A stretch of DNA of 64,000 bases from assembly GCA_038501625.1 (NCBI GenBank), contig JAZAYU010000013.1:8494001-8558000 (forward strand). The letters run 5' to 3'. A model generated the notes under the pieces. That model made no database searches and had not been told where the DNA came from. It worked only from the letters and a program-made list of their open reading frames with translations. This document shows, in pieces, positions 35,608 to 47,560 of the stretch (within the stretch, counting starts at the first letter, position 1; each line of letters starts with the position of its first letter). The stretch is from Corbicula japonica. Taxonomy: Eukaryota; Mollusca; Bivalvia; Venerida; Cyrenidae. The translations under genes and the position numbers were made by a program.

Positions 35608-35914
35608 GCTTTATGTTATGCCATGTGCTTGTATGCATCTTAGTTAGGCCTTATTAGCAGCTGGTTTGGTTAATGGTGTAAGCTTTTGTTGCATTTTGTT
35701 CTGGCTTAAAGCAAACTATTGTTTTATTTTTATGAAAACAATTTCCCTTTTGTTTTCCAATTTTTAGTGTTAAGACAAGATATTTCAAATACAACAAGTT
35801 TTGGAATTTTGAAATCAAGAAAAATGTCAGCGTTAGTTTTTCCTTGTACTAAATGAAATAATAGACTCTATTTTGATGTATTTTGATCATGTTCAGTTAA
35901 AAGTCAACTTTCCT

Positions 35915-36135
35915 TTAACCCTTTCCTCCATAGACACAAATTTATTGCGCAGACAAACAGTGTAGATCCAGATCAGCCGGCGCATCTGCACTGTTCGCTA
36001 TTTGATTTATTAGGTTATTTCTGACCAAAAAGCGATTAGTGCAGATCATGATCAGACGGCATGGATGTGCCGGCTGAAATGGATCTACACCGGTCACACA
36101 CATGTAAAATTGCGTACATATGGAGGAAAGGATTA
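35915..36135. mobile_element. MITE-D copy, reverse orientation
   Basis: TTAACCCTTTCCTCCATAG to ATGGAGGAAAGGATTAA. Confidence 0.78.
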
Positions 36136-36334
36136 AGATTGTTCAGACCACAACTTGTCATTATCTGATTGGCTTATATGGTAATGTCAGACTGACACTG
36201 TTCTATTTGTCTGTATTACTACAGGATAATGTATGCAAACTGAAATGCAGAAAAACAGAAAAAAATTGTCAAATGTTGCAATTATAAGAATTGAATTTTG
36301 TTTTTTGTTGGTTGTTTTTTTTGTGTTTCATCAA

Positions 36335-36575
36335 TTAACCTTTTCCTCCATAAATAGGTGTTTTTACGCATGTGAGACCAGTGTAGATCCAGATCAGCCC
36401 GTACATCCGTGCCATCTGATCAGGATCTGCACTGGTAGCATTTTGGTCAGAAATAACCTAACGAATCAAAATGCTAACGGTGCAATCCTGATCAGATGGC
36501 ATGGATGTGCCGGCTGATCTGGATCTACACTGTTCACCCATGCAATAAGGTTGTGTCTATGGAGGAAAAAGTTAA
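36335..36575. mobile_element. MITE-D (TTAA, piggyBac-like), representative copy
   Basis: Family description: ends TTAACCCTTTCCTCCAT and ATGGAGGAAAGGGTTAA form a terminal inverted repeat next to TTAA, as in piggyBac-type elements (TTAA target, CCC ends). Inside are two separate cruciforms, each built of GATCCAGATCAGCCGGCAC and its complement GCC.TCTGATCAGGATC, split by GGTTATTTCTGACC or its complement. Full length is about 230-245 bp. It is non-coding. This copy has both cruciforms. Confidence 0.75.
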
Positions 36576-37199
36576 CATAAAAACCTTGAATTTCAGATTT
36601 ATGCAAATTACGTGTTAACATTCTGACAGTTCATGCATCAATGAAGCACAGAAATACAAGTTGCAATTTTTAATTAATTTTTGAGTTCTTTACATTTCAA
36701 TGAAATAATTAAGAAAAACTACATTATGCCATATTTATGAATTAGTAATTTCTTTTTATATTAAATGAAAAATACCCTATAGCATGTGCCCAATCTAGAG
36801 TAATTTATTAGAGGTACAAATGTATATTTATACGATCTTTATGATGTCATAAACATAAAACAGGGTGGCCTCCATTGAGCAATTTTTTAGAAACTTTAAA
36901 TCTTTATAATTTTCTGATTTCAGAATTTTTTGGTTTTTTAAGTAATATTTATTCTAATGTTGCCTTATCAGGCCTTCCAAAATAAAGAGCAGCATAATTA
37001 AAATAACATTAAAAAAAATTCATATTGCTATAGGTTTGCATTTAACATTATCAAACCTTAACTGAAAATAATACTGCATGAATACACAGATGCATGTAAA
37101 ATTTGATAACTACTGCTCTTTCCCAGAGTCCTTAGCAAAACTGATTGCTCAAACTTGAGTCATTTGCCATACTACATGGTAAGGTAAAAGTGTTTACTG

Positions 37200-37442
37200 T
37201 TTATCCCTTTCCTCCGTATATACACATTTTTACACACGTGCAACCAGTGTAGGTCCAGATCAGCCGGCACATCCATGCCCTCTGATCAGGATCTGCACTG
37301 GTCGGATTTTGGTCAGAAGTTACCATACAAATCAAAATGCGAACAGTTTAGATCCTGATCAGATGGCACGGATGTGCAGGCTGAACTTGATCTACACTGT
37401 TTGCACAGGCAATTAAGGTGTGTCTATGGAGGAAAGGGTTAA
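37200..37442. mobile_element. MITE-D copy
   Basis: TTATCCCTTTCCTCCGTAT to ATGGAGGAAAGGGTTAA. Confidence 0.75.
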
Positions 37443-37488
37443 AACCATCAAGAATTATAATTGAATAGAAAACCATGAATTTAGAAAC

Positions 37489-37609
37489 CATTCAGAAATA
37501 ACTAAATAAAATTTTTAAAGAAGCGAACAGTTTAGACCCTGATCAGATGGCACAGATGTGCCTGTTGATCTTGATGCAATCAAGGTGTATCTATGGAGGA
37601 AAGGGTTAA
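37489..37609. mobile_element. MITE-D right half
   Basis: Only the second cruciform and the ATGGAGGAAAGGGTTAA end. Confidence 0.6.
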
Positions 37610-37769
37610 ATGAGTGAGTTAATTTATAAAATTAATTCTAACATGACTGCTGAGGTTCTCTGTAGGCAATGCATTATTGTCCATAGTGATTATATCCAAA
37701 TTTACCAATTTTTAAAATTTCGATGAGACATTTTTGCCAAAAAACAGACAATGACCAACCTGCCAAAAA

Positions 37770-37914
37770 TTTTAGAAACACTGATCATGATGATACCAAA
37801 ATCTTAGGTACAGGTCAAATTTGATGGAGTTATGCCCCTTTTTGAATTTGAATTTTTTTATACTGACAAAGTACCAGAGGGCACCACAAGTGTTCAACTG
37901 AACACCCATCTAGT
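37770..37914 (+). mobile_element. Decayed Helentron-like 3' end
   Basis: Hairpin GTGTTCA/TGAACAC followed by CCATCTAGT, as in HINE-C. The 5' end was not found; the start given is arbitrary. Confidence 0.4.
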
Positions 37915-38307
37915 TTACTAACATATTAATTAGTGATTAAGAGAAACAAAAATACCAGTACATCTGTATTTTCATAATTATTTACTGTATTTTAGTGCCA
38001 TTGCTTATTTCTACAAATTAGTGACATTATTTATTTTTGTGTTGTTGTTTTTTGCAGTATGTATTTTTGAAAGAATGATTTATATACATACATGTATATA
38101 TAATTGTTGTTTGATTCAAATTTTTAAAATAAACTTGAGGTATTTGGTGTATTTTTCTCTTCGAGTTTAACCTGAACCCACAGCTAAATCTGTTGTCAGT
38201 ACCTGCATCTATTTGTCAACATGCTGTGAACATAATATGCATGATATAAACTGGTATTAAAATAATGAAAGCTTAATAAAGCTTTTGATAACCAGCCTTT
38301 TGTCAAA

Positions 38308-38551
38308 TTAACCCTTTTCCTCCATATTATATGCATTTTTACGTGTGTGCCACCAGTGTAGATTCAGATCAGCTGGCACATCCGTGCCATCTGATCAGGA
38401 TCTGCACTGGTCGGATTTTGGTCAGAAATAACCTAACAAATCAAAAAGCAAGCAGTTTAGATCCTGCTCAGACAGCACAGATGTGCCGGCTGATCTGTAT
38501 CTAAACTGTTCGCCCATGTATTAAAGGTTTATCTATGGAGGAAATGGTTAA
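38308..38551. mobile_element. MITE-D copy
   Basis: TTAACCCTTTTCCTCCAT to ATGGAGGAAATGGTTAA. Confidence 0.78.
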
Positions 38552-39196
38552 AACATTTTGAAGAAAGAACGTTTTATGTAATTATAACTTAGTTTTGAAC
38601 TTGGTTCCAAAGTATTTACAATTTCTGAGAACCAGAAGGAGTTACTTATAAATACTAGGTCACTATGGTAGAATTAATGAAAAAGCTGAAGATAACCATT
38701 AGAAAGCAGATGTAAATGAGATTGGTTGTTACATTTTTTTTGTATATAATTGTTATGATGATGGCTTCTTTAATGCTTCTGAAGAAAGTTATAATTTTCT
38801 GGATCTAAAACAAGGTCACAAGACTAAAGTTTTGCTTTTTTTGTTTGAACCTCCTGTTTCTGACAGATGAGCTAATGTTACAGCATGTGCCATTGTTGTC
38901 TTTGCTTTATGTATTCCAGTCAAGTCTTTTTGTAATAGTCTACTTTTTTCTGTATACATTTAAAATACCACCTTGAAATTTTGCATATTTGTTTGGCATC
39001 TTTGTATCAATCACAGGGACAATTTCCATAACTCTTGACAAGTTATGCCTCTTTTTAATTGAGAATGTTGATAAAAAAATGTTTTAAGTCCTTTTTTCAG
39101 TAATTATATAGACAACAACTTTGAACTCATACATGTTGCCATTACAATTAGCACAGGTGCAAGTTCCATTCCTGTTGACTGCAGTGTATCATTAAA

Positions 39197-39326
39197 GCCC
39201 ATTTATACTAAACATGCAAATCTCAAGCATCTGATTGGCTGAAATGGCGACTGGTTGCCATTTCAGCCAATCAGATGCTTGAGATTTGAGACTGGTTTCC
39301 AAACTCAGTTTTATAACCTTCAGCCC
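39197..39326. mobile_element. MITE-G copy, left arm shortened
   Basis: The centre and right arm are intact. Confidence 0.75.
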
Positions 39327-39516
39327 TGGTTTTCAATAATTTTGGAGGTCAGAATCAAGAAAACTGTTTTAGTATCAAGGTCACTTCATTTGTTTGATGA
39401 CTGAACATTTAGGTGTTCTAATAGTAGATATCAAGATTCTGTTGTTTACAATATTCATTAGTTTAATATTTGTGTTTCTCATTCAACTGAAAGGAGACCT
39501 ACATTTTTGTCATTAT

Positions 39517-39518
39517 TA

Positions 39519-39554
<36 letters not shown>

Positions 39555-39555
39555 C
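39517..39555. repeat. (ATT)n microsatellite
   Basis: TTATTATT run in the intron before terminal exon 2. Confidence 0.9.
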
Positions 39556-40230
39556 TTATTCTTCTTTTTCTTTTACAAAAAATTGATCGCGGAAAACCTC
39601 GTAAAACTACTTGACAGCATTATTTGAAACTTTGAATATAATTACATTGCAATGCATTTATCTCCCCTTCTCATTTTTTTGCTGTTAAGGATAGACAGGT
39701 AGTTTTAATGTGGCTCTCAAAAGCAACATTTATAGTTATAATTAGGTTGGAATAAAATAAGTAGCTGAATATCTTTTCATAAAATTTGTGTTAGGTTTTC
39801 ACCAAAAATACTCAGAAGTACATTATATTTACCTGCATCCCTCTTCAAGTTTTGTTTGAAAGGCTAGTGTACAAACAACATACACAGGGCTGCAATCAGG
39901 AATTTTTCTGTACAGGTAGTAATTGTTAAGCATACTGGCATTGAAACTTTGAATTTCTCAAGTTTTGGGAAAGATTTTTGACACTTAAAAGTAACCTAGA
40001 TTTCTTATAACTTAATACCAATTTATATAATGTTTGAAGAAGAATTATTTTTGCCTTTTTAATTGAATAAAATTGTTGGTGATGAATTATTGAAGTGACA
40101 TGGATATTTCTAAGTAAATAACATTTTTCAATGTTACAAGTGTAAAATTTCCATGGCCCTTTAGTCTTGTTGATTTCCTTGTACACTTGGCAGACACGGG
40201 ACTACTTTTTTACTGCCCTTGTTTTTTCAG

Positions 40231-40438
40231 GTGGATCCATGACTACCAAGAGGCATGTATAGATAAACTTCAAATGTTCCTGGGTGGAAAACAGCTCCCT
40301 GTGGAGCACGCGCTACCTCTTACATACTCCGGTGGATCTGAGAATAAAATGGATAAGAGAACAGTGCGAGTATGCAGCCTTGCCTCCGAGAGGGCCAATT
40401 CCTTATCCCGTGAAATGGAGGAGAAAAAGGTGGAGTAA
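40231..40438 (+). CDS. SARM1: SARM1 alternative terminal exon 2 (second version of TIR last helix)
   Basis: Acceptor GTTTTTTCAG ends at 40230, a very good pyrimidine tract. One base completes Arg, then WIHDYQEACIDKLQMFLGG parallels [19 protein letters not shown] of the exon 4.7 kb upstream. The tails then diverge: here it is hydrophilic (KQLPVEHALPLTYSGG, then a Lys/Arg/Glu-rich helix SLSREMEEKK) and ends VE with TAA at 40436-40438. Same phase, same position in the fold and shared residues show an exon duplication. The two would be mutually exclusive alternative ends. With it the window's coding part is 394 residues. An AAG|GTGGAG site at 40429 could serve as a donor to a further exon at 54520. 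Conservation of fold residues over the diverged helix argues it is functional, not debris. Confidence 0.85.
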
Positions 40439-40548
40439 CTAAGGGAGACTATGCAGCCCATCTAGCATTAACACTAGTACTATACACATGTATTCTGTAT
40501 GCATATGTGTAACATAGTGCTTTCAATATATTATTATTTAATATACCA

Positions 40549-40670
40549 GTTACCCAGTTTACTCCAAATTTAGTTTTATTGCATATGTGAACAGTGTAGA
40601 TCCAAATCAGATGGGAATCTGTTCGCACATGCAATAAAACCTGTGATACAATTATGGAGTAAAGAGAAAG
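40549..40670. mobile_element. MITE-D internal-deletion copy
   Basis: GTTACCCAGTTTACTCC to TTATGGAGTAAAG, about 120 bp. Confidence 0.45.
40633..40638 (+). promoter_or_regulatory. AATAAA, possible polyadenylation signal for terminal exon 2
   Basis: First AATAAA after the stop at 40438, 194 bp downstream. It falls inside a decayed MITE copy, so it may be fortuitous. Confidence 0.35.
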
Positions 40671-40984
40671 GGCTTTATAGAAGATCAGTATTGCAGTGAT
40701 GATCACAAATGGAACTGGAGAGATACATCCCTAAATCATCTTATGAATACAATGTTTTGCTTGAATTCATATGAAAGATATATTTTACTAAAGGACACAC
40801 CTTCAAAGTTGTATGTTTTTACAAAACAGTGAAGGTTAAGGCTTAAGTTGTTAGCATTTTTGTTTGCATTTTGTTTTTATATGAAAAAAGGACTTTTTTC
40901 ATATCAATATTAAATTTATTCACTGAAATACTGTAAGGGAAACTTGGGGTTTATGTTAAAAGAGCTCTAACTCCTCCCAGTTAT

Positions 40985-41176
40985 TTAACCCTTTCCTCAA
41001 TATATACCTTTTTACGCATGTGCATCTGCACTGGTCTCATTTTGATCAGAAATAACCTAATGAATCGAAGAGCAAACATTGCAGATCCTGATCAGATGGC
41101 ACGGATGTGCTGGTTGATCTGGATCTAAACTGTTCGCCCATGTAGTAAAAGTGTATCAATGAAGGAAAGGGTTAAA
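40985..41176. mobile_element. MITE-D copy, first cruciform reduced
   Basis: TTAACCCTTTCCTCAATAT to ATGAAGGAAAGGGTTAA. Confidence 0.7.
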
Positions 41177-41289
41177 CCAGCTATGATGATCCCTGTAATC
41201 TGTGTGATGCTTCAAAAATGTACCTGTAAACTGTTACAAATGATATTAAGGGGAGATCTGAAAATGTCTAAAAGTGAAAATTGAATCAT

Positions 41290-41533
41290 TTAACCCTTTA
41301 CTCCTTATATACTCATTTTATCACATGGGCAACCAGTGTAGATCCAGATCAGATGGCAAGATTGTCAGTGTAGACACAAACTAGATCTTCACTGGTTGCT
41401 TTTTGGTCAGGAATAACCTGAACTATCAAGTGAACAGTGCAGAACCTGATCAGACAGCATGGATGTGTCGACTGATCTGGATCTTCACTGTTCGCCCTTG
41501 ACATAAAAGGGTATATATGAAGGAAAGGGTAAA
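41290..41533. mobile_element. MITE-D copy
   Basis: TTAACCCTTTACTCCTTAT to ATGAAGGAAAGGGTAAA. A MITE-G follows. Confidence 0.7.
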
Positions 41534-41588
41534 TTAGATCATTACAAATACCCACATAGATCAGGGACATAGGTTCATCTTGAAATCT

Positions 41589-41708
41589 GTGCCCAAGGTT
41601 ATAAAACTGAGATTGGAAACCAGTCTCAAATCTCAAGCATCTGATTTGCTGAAATGGCGACGAGATTTGAGACTGGTTTCCAATCTCAGTTTTATAACCT
41701 TCAGTCCT
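41589..41708. mobile_element. MITE-G copy, centre deleted
   Basis: Arms join at GGCGACGAGATTTGAG. Confidence 0.75.
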
Positions 41709-42769
41709 GGCTTTAATTCAAGAGTCTTACAATGGAAGTCTCCTTCCTTATTTGAGATAGTCCACAGGTACACACACAAGGATTCTAGTGTTAGCAAAAT
41801 GATGAAACATAGTTTGTATGTGTAATAATAATAGTATTTTCAATCATGATGACATATTGTCCGAGATTTTTTTCTTAAGTTATTTAAACATTAATGTTAT
41901 GGATACTACTATAGATGTGCTAGGTTCAGTCAAACTGAACAGATAATGTACAAATAACTTTGATGCATCATGATATGCATATATCCATGTGTGTTGCCTT
42001 ATTGTCAGCCTAATATCAAAACCTTGTACAAGGTTTTTTGAACTTATTAAATATCCACCAATCGGAATACAATACATTAACACATGACTATCTTGAACTT
42101 TTTCCATTAGCATAAAGATGCTAGAATACAACTGATTTCCCAATATATTTTTTGTATTCCCACATTGCCAAAAGAAAATTTACAAGAGGTTTTGATATTA
42201 GGCAGATGTTATATTGGTATTGGGCTCCAAGAAGTATTGGATATATCAAACATAAGAATGCTTTCTTGAGATAGTGTAATAGTAATATACATCAGGGGTT
42301 AAAACATGATAATTGTGTTTATAAGGTGAATATTGCCCCTCCTTTGAGAATTTGGCTTGATGGCCAGTATTTGAAAGGTGCGTCTGTACCAACGTCATAT
42401 AATTGAATTTTTATTTCATATCCACTTTTATTCATAAGGAGAACCCAAATAAAAACTCATGGCATTCACAGGTCTTGTACAATATGTCAGAATAAGGCAA
42501 GGTCACTTTGCCTTATTGGTCCTGCTTCTCCAATACATTGTTACTAATTTATGACTTTTAATGTTGTTGTTATTTTGTCTTTGTAATTAATGGAGAACAT
42601 GTCACATGGCCCGCCTTAGAGATAGTCACATGTCCCTTCTTAGAGATAAAGTGATTTTATTGTTCAGAACAAAAACAAATGTAACATGCATCAAATTTGC
42701 AGCTTTTCAATATATATATATATATCTTAACACATACATAAAATGTGTAAGATTTATACAAATCTTACA
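41709..42769. other. Nothing recognised
   Basis: AT-rich; a short TA run at 42711. Confidence 0.5.
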
Positions 42770-42871
42770 GTCCAGTGTAGATCCATGCAGTCTGACAAGT
42801 ATACCCAGCTGTACAGGTTGATCAGGATCTACACTGGGATAAAAGCTGTTTCCATGGAGTAAAAGCTTAAC
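42770..42871. mobile_element. MITE-D fragment
   Basis: One cruciform and CCATGGAGTAAAAGCTTAA. Confidence 0.45.
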
Positions 42872-42887
42872 TAGCAATAACAGTGAC

Positions 42888-43121
42888 TTAACCCTTTCCT
42901 GTACAGATACACCTTTATTGCTAGGGCGAACAGTTTAGATCCAGATAAGCCAGCACATCTGTGCCGTCTGATCAGGATCTGAACTGTCCACTTTTTCATT
43001 CATTAGGTTATTTTTGACCAAAATGCGACCAGTGCAGATCCTGATCAGATGGCACGGATGTGCCGGCTGATCTGGATCTACACTGGTTGCACATGCATAA
43101 CAATATCAAGAAAAGGGTTAA
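42888..43121. mobile_element. MITE-D copy, reverse orientation
   Basis: TTAACCCTTTCCTGTACAG to TCAAGAAAAGGGTTAAA. Confidence 0.75.
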
Positions 43122-43452
43122 AGATAATGTTCTAGCACTTACTGGCTGTACATGTTATTATTTACAATATTGAACAAACTGTGAGTTGCACTCAGATTTG
43201 TGCTGTGGTTGAAATTATATTTTGTCCAATGGAATTGCAGTATTTTTCAAACTGTTGAGAAATTGATTTCTCTAATCAGTACTTAGGCACAATTGAATGA
43301 TTTATCCAGTAATGAATTGATTTACTAAATATAATTTCAACCACTCAGTCGGTTATTTTATATTTATGAGCATTAACAAAGTTAATCAGTAGTGTGGCTG
43401 TGCCGCGCTAGATCAATGTAATTTTGTAAATGTCCAATAATAAAGACTAACC

Positions 43453-44948
43453 TATACGCCTTTCCAATAATTCGATGAATTTATTTGGTTACCTCCCCTG
43501 TCCAGTCACGTGACTGCTCTACAGGAAAAATGATTGCTCGCTGTAATAACGTAATAGGGAATATGTACCTACAACTTTCTTTTTTATAATAAAATTCTTT
43601 TTTGGAAAATATATTTTCTCTTTGAATTAGTAATAATACATTAGTGTCATGATATTTTTGAAAATAATTTATAAAACAATCAGGTTTCTGACTAAAAGTG
43701 TCAATTCATTATTCCGCGCATTAAACACCAAACGACTTGAACTAACAGACAGTCGCAGTGTTCTCTTCACGGCTTAATTGAGTCTCGTTTCCGGATTAGC
43801 GTGTCTATTCAACTACTGACATCATGTTGTGATAATGTCGGCGGCGATTGATTTTGAAGGCGGCATGTCATAAACATGTCAAACTGTCTCGCACACGGGG
43901 TCATCTGTCAATTACTTAAAGGGGCAGATATCATTGACCAATAGAGATCGTGTAATTTCTATTTGCAATGTATCTACACCTCCCAATTCTTACGTATTTC
44001 GGAGTCCTTTAACTACTGGATGTGCCAGCAAATGTATTTGATTTAGCACTTAAATGGATTCTTAATCAACATTACGACACGTTTTAAAAACAAAAGCCGT
44101 CAATAAGAAACAAATCTTGTCAAAACATTTTATATATGTTTAATTAAGAGTTTGGGCTTTTATGCCAAAATTTCAATCTGTCAAACCTAAGAAATCTAAA
44201 TTGGATATGCAACCATATTGTGATATAAATATTCCCATCTTTTTGGAAGCCGGCATCTAAATCCTTGGATTTTATTCTACGAATGATACTTCTACAACAA
44301 ACAATCAGATTACCGATCCTGTTTTATTTCAAGACAGAATCAATCATATATGCGTGTGAAGTATACGTAACATTTTAAATATTCAAATTATTTATTCGTT
44401 GACCATAAACGCCTTAATTTTTTTAGGACAATTCTGTATGTGTAAGTATCAACAAATTCAGATTGTATTTTTTTGTCTTCAGATCATGTAACCAGATGTT
44501 GATATATCACGATTTCAGGATAATAGTGCATTACTAGCCTTAGCAATTTGCAACATTTACACCAGTAAAATATATTTTCAGCAGAAAAGATATTAAGAAG
44601 AAATTGTTGTACATAATTGGTAAAATTAATGCTTATGTTTGTCCAAATTGCGTTTCATACTGCCTACTATCAACAAGAATGGTACATGTTCTTAAATCAT
44701 TAAAAATCTAAATATCTAACAAATAGTAAACATAAAAAAGTCTGGCTAGAATAACAGACCAGCAACTTATTTTTTTACCGCCGGCGACGAACTCAGACCT
44801 GCAATATAGCGGATAAGGTTAGCTGTTATGTGCTTAAGCCATTAGCCCGATTGTTCAGCTATCCTGCAGAGCCTCGTTTTGGATTGATTTTCGGTCGCGG
44901 GAAATAACTCGTACAGGACTGCGAAACTGTTTATTGGAAAGGCGTATA
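43453..44948. mobile_element. TIR element of 1.5 kb, unclassified
   Basis: TATACGCCTTTCCAATAA at 43453 returns as TTATTGGAAAGGCGTATA, ending at 44948, an 18 bp perfect inverted repeat. Possible TA or TATA target. No recognisable protein. HINE-A copy 4 starts 20 bp beyond its right end. Confidence 0.65.
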
Positions 44949-44967
44949 CTTGGTATTTAATGGTTTT

Positions 44968-45335
44968 TAGCTCACCTGAGCACTTGTGCTCATGGTGAGC
45001 TTTTAGGATCACTCTGTGTCCGTTGTGCGTCGTGCGTCGTGCGTCGTCAATTTTTGCTTTAAACAACATCTCCTCTTAAACCCCTGGGCCAAACTTGATG
45101 AAACTTGCCACAAATGTTCCTTGCATGAAGCTCTTCCAAAGTTGTTCAAAGAAATCAATTCCATGCAGAACTCTGGTTGCCATGGCAACCGAAAGGAAAA
45201 ACTTTAAAAATCTTCTTCTCTGAAACCACAAGGCCTAGAGCTTAGATATTTGGCATTTAGCACCCTCTAGTGGAACTCTACAAAGATTGTTCAAATTATT
45301 TTCCTGGGGTCAAAATTGGCCCCGCCCTGGGGTTT
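44968..45335 (+). mobile_element. HINE-A copy 4, 5' part only
   Basis: 5' hairpin AGCTCACC, TGAGCAC/GTGCTCA, GGTGAGCT, GTGCGTCGTGCGTCG microsatellite, the lead segment and one A-type monomer. It then breaks off in unique DNA. Confidence 0.75.
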
Positions 45336-45844
45336 TTCGTTTTTCTTCTTTTAAATTCTGTTTTTAACCTTTGATTTTCTACAGTTATCAACCAGATTTT
45401 GACACAAACTTTATACCATCTTAAAATTCAATTTTTCCTGAACAATTCATACACTGGTTGTTCAGTGATAAAATTAAAAACAAAAATTTTAGTAGCAGAG
45501 TGAAAATTTCAAGTGACAAAATTCCAATATTTCTACCAGTCTTAAACTATATTTAGGTTCAATGTAAGGTGTTATTATATTGCAGTACCACAGTATAGCT
45601 CTAGATGCTTGACAATGACCTAGTGAACTTTGCTATTTAGATCTGTGTTATGCAATATTTAGAACTTTGCTCTGGAAGATTTTATACTGTAAATGTTGTC
45701 ATTTTCTATGGATATTGACCAAATAAACTTTCTTACTTTATAGCTCTTTGCAAATCAGGCTTTTCTGAATATTTTATTCACTGTTTGTAAAACATATTTG
45801 TAGCACATTCTCAAAATGTTCAGACTATATTAGACACATTTTTT

Positions 45845-47099
45845 GCATGGGCGAACAGTGTGATCCAGATCGTCCAAGAAGAACTAGGTCACTGTTACTA
45901 AAAATAGAATTTTCTTGTGAACACCCTAGCGGTCACAATTTTGCTTCGATTGTCATGAAACTTAGTCAGGACACATTTTGTTGCATGGGCGAACAGTGTA
46001 GATCCAGATCGTCCAAAAACTAGGTCACTGTTACTAAAAATAGAATTTTCTTGTGAACACCCTAGCGGACACAATTTTGCTTCGATTGTCATGAAACTTA
46101 GTCAGGACACATTTTGTTGCATGGGCGAACAGTGTAGATCCAGATCGTCCAAAAACTAGGTCACTGTTACTAAAAATAGAATTTTCTTGTGAACACCCTA
46201 GCAGACACAATTTTGCTTCGATTGTCATGAAACTTAGTGAGGATGTTTGTCCCAATGATTTCTCGGATGAGTTCGAATATGGGTCATCTGGGTCCAAAAA
46301 CTAGGTCACTGTAACTAAAAATACAATTTTCTTGTGAACACTCTAGCTGTCACATTTTTTCTCCGATTGTCATAAAACTTGGTATGGATGTTTTTCTGAA
46401 TGACATCTCGGAGGAGTTTGAATATGGGTCATCTGGGTCCAAAAACAAGGTCACTGTTACTAAAAATATAATTTTCTTGTTAACACTCCAAGGGTCTCAT
46501 TTTTGCTCTGATTGTCATGAGAGTTCATCAGGATGTTTGCTCCAATGATTTCTCAGACGAGTTTGAATATGGGTCATCTAGGTCCAAAAACAAGGTCACT
46601 GTTACTAAAAATAGAATTTTCTTGTAAACACTCTAGGGATCACATTTTTCCTTCTATTGTCATGAAACTTTTGTCAGGATAGTTGTCCCAATGATTTTTC
46701 GGACAAGTTTGAATATGGGTAATCTGGGTCCAAAAACTAGGTCACTGTTACTAAAAAAAGAATTTTCTTGTGAACACTCTAGGGGTCACATTTTTGCTGC
46801 GATTGTCATGAAATTCGGTCAAAATGTATTTCCCAATGATTTCTCTGACAAGTTCAAATATGAGTCATCTGGGTCCAAAAACTAGGTCATTGTTACTAAA
46901 AATAGAATTTTTCTTGTTAACACTCTAGGGGTCACATTTTTGCTCAGATTGTCATGAAACTTAGTCAGGATGTTTGTCGCAATGATATCTCAGTTGAGTT
47001 TGAATATGAGTCATCTGGGTCCAAAAACTAGGTCACTGTTGCAAGAGACTATTGACTAAACTCAGGTGAGCGCTTTTAGGGCCATCATGGCCCTCTTGT
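45845..47099 (+). mobile_element. HINE-A ends with a third core type, 5' end missing
   Basis: About nine monomers of 120-140 bp (CTAGGTCACTGTTACTAAAA, GATTGTCATGAAACTTAGTC). 3' end CTCAGGTGAGCGC, hairpin GGGCCATCATGGCCC, CTCTTGT. The first three monomers carry a piece of the TTAA MITE (GGGCGAACAGTGTAGATCC). It may be the 3' half of the element starting at 44968. Confidence 0.75.
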
Positions 47100-47560
47100 T
47101 AAAAATTGTGATCAAATGATATACCTCATTTCCACAGGTTAATTCATGATAATATTTTATTTTTGTATGACAGTTGTTTATTTAAATTTACTAATAATAA
47201 TGTTATTGCTTCAATCTATTTTTAATTACGTATCGCCTCTGGGGTTGTCACATTTTCTGAAAGGGCAGTTCTATTTATTCTAATATTAGGTTCTAAAGAA
47301 CATTGGATGATAAATGTGGATTTTTTTCCCTAAAAATTAATATGGAGGGCATTTATAGGGGAGGGGCATTTAAAAGGAATTTTACGGGAAGTATGTGAAT
47401 AGTTGATAGATTGCTGTTACTGAGAACATTAAGAAAGCAACAGATACAAATTCTGATTCCCAACCCCCCTTCCCCCGACTTACCCCCAATTCATATTATA
47501 AACAAGGCTATAGTTAGGTACTTAATAATTTTGTAAGGAATGTAGATTTGTGTTGTTTTT

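Larger units (their letters stand above)
38552..40230. other. DNA between the two terminal exons
   Basis: One MITE-G and one ATT microsatellite; otherwise no feature. Confidence 0.5.

Noticed and set aside
45898..46297. Repeated - strand frames (FHDNRSKIV)
   Set aside because: They are the HINE core monomer translated; no conserved start or function.
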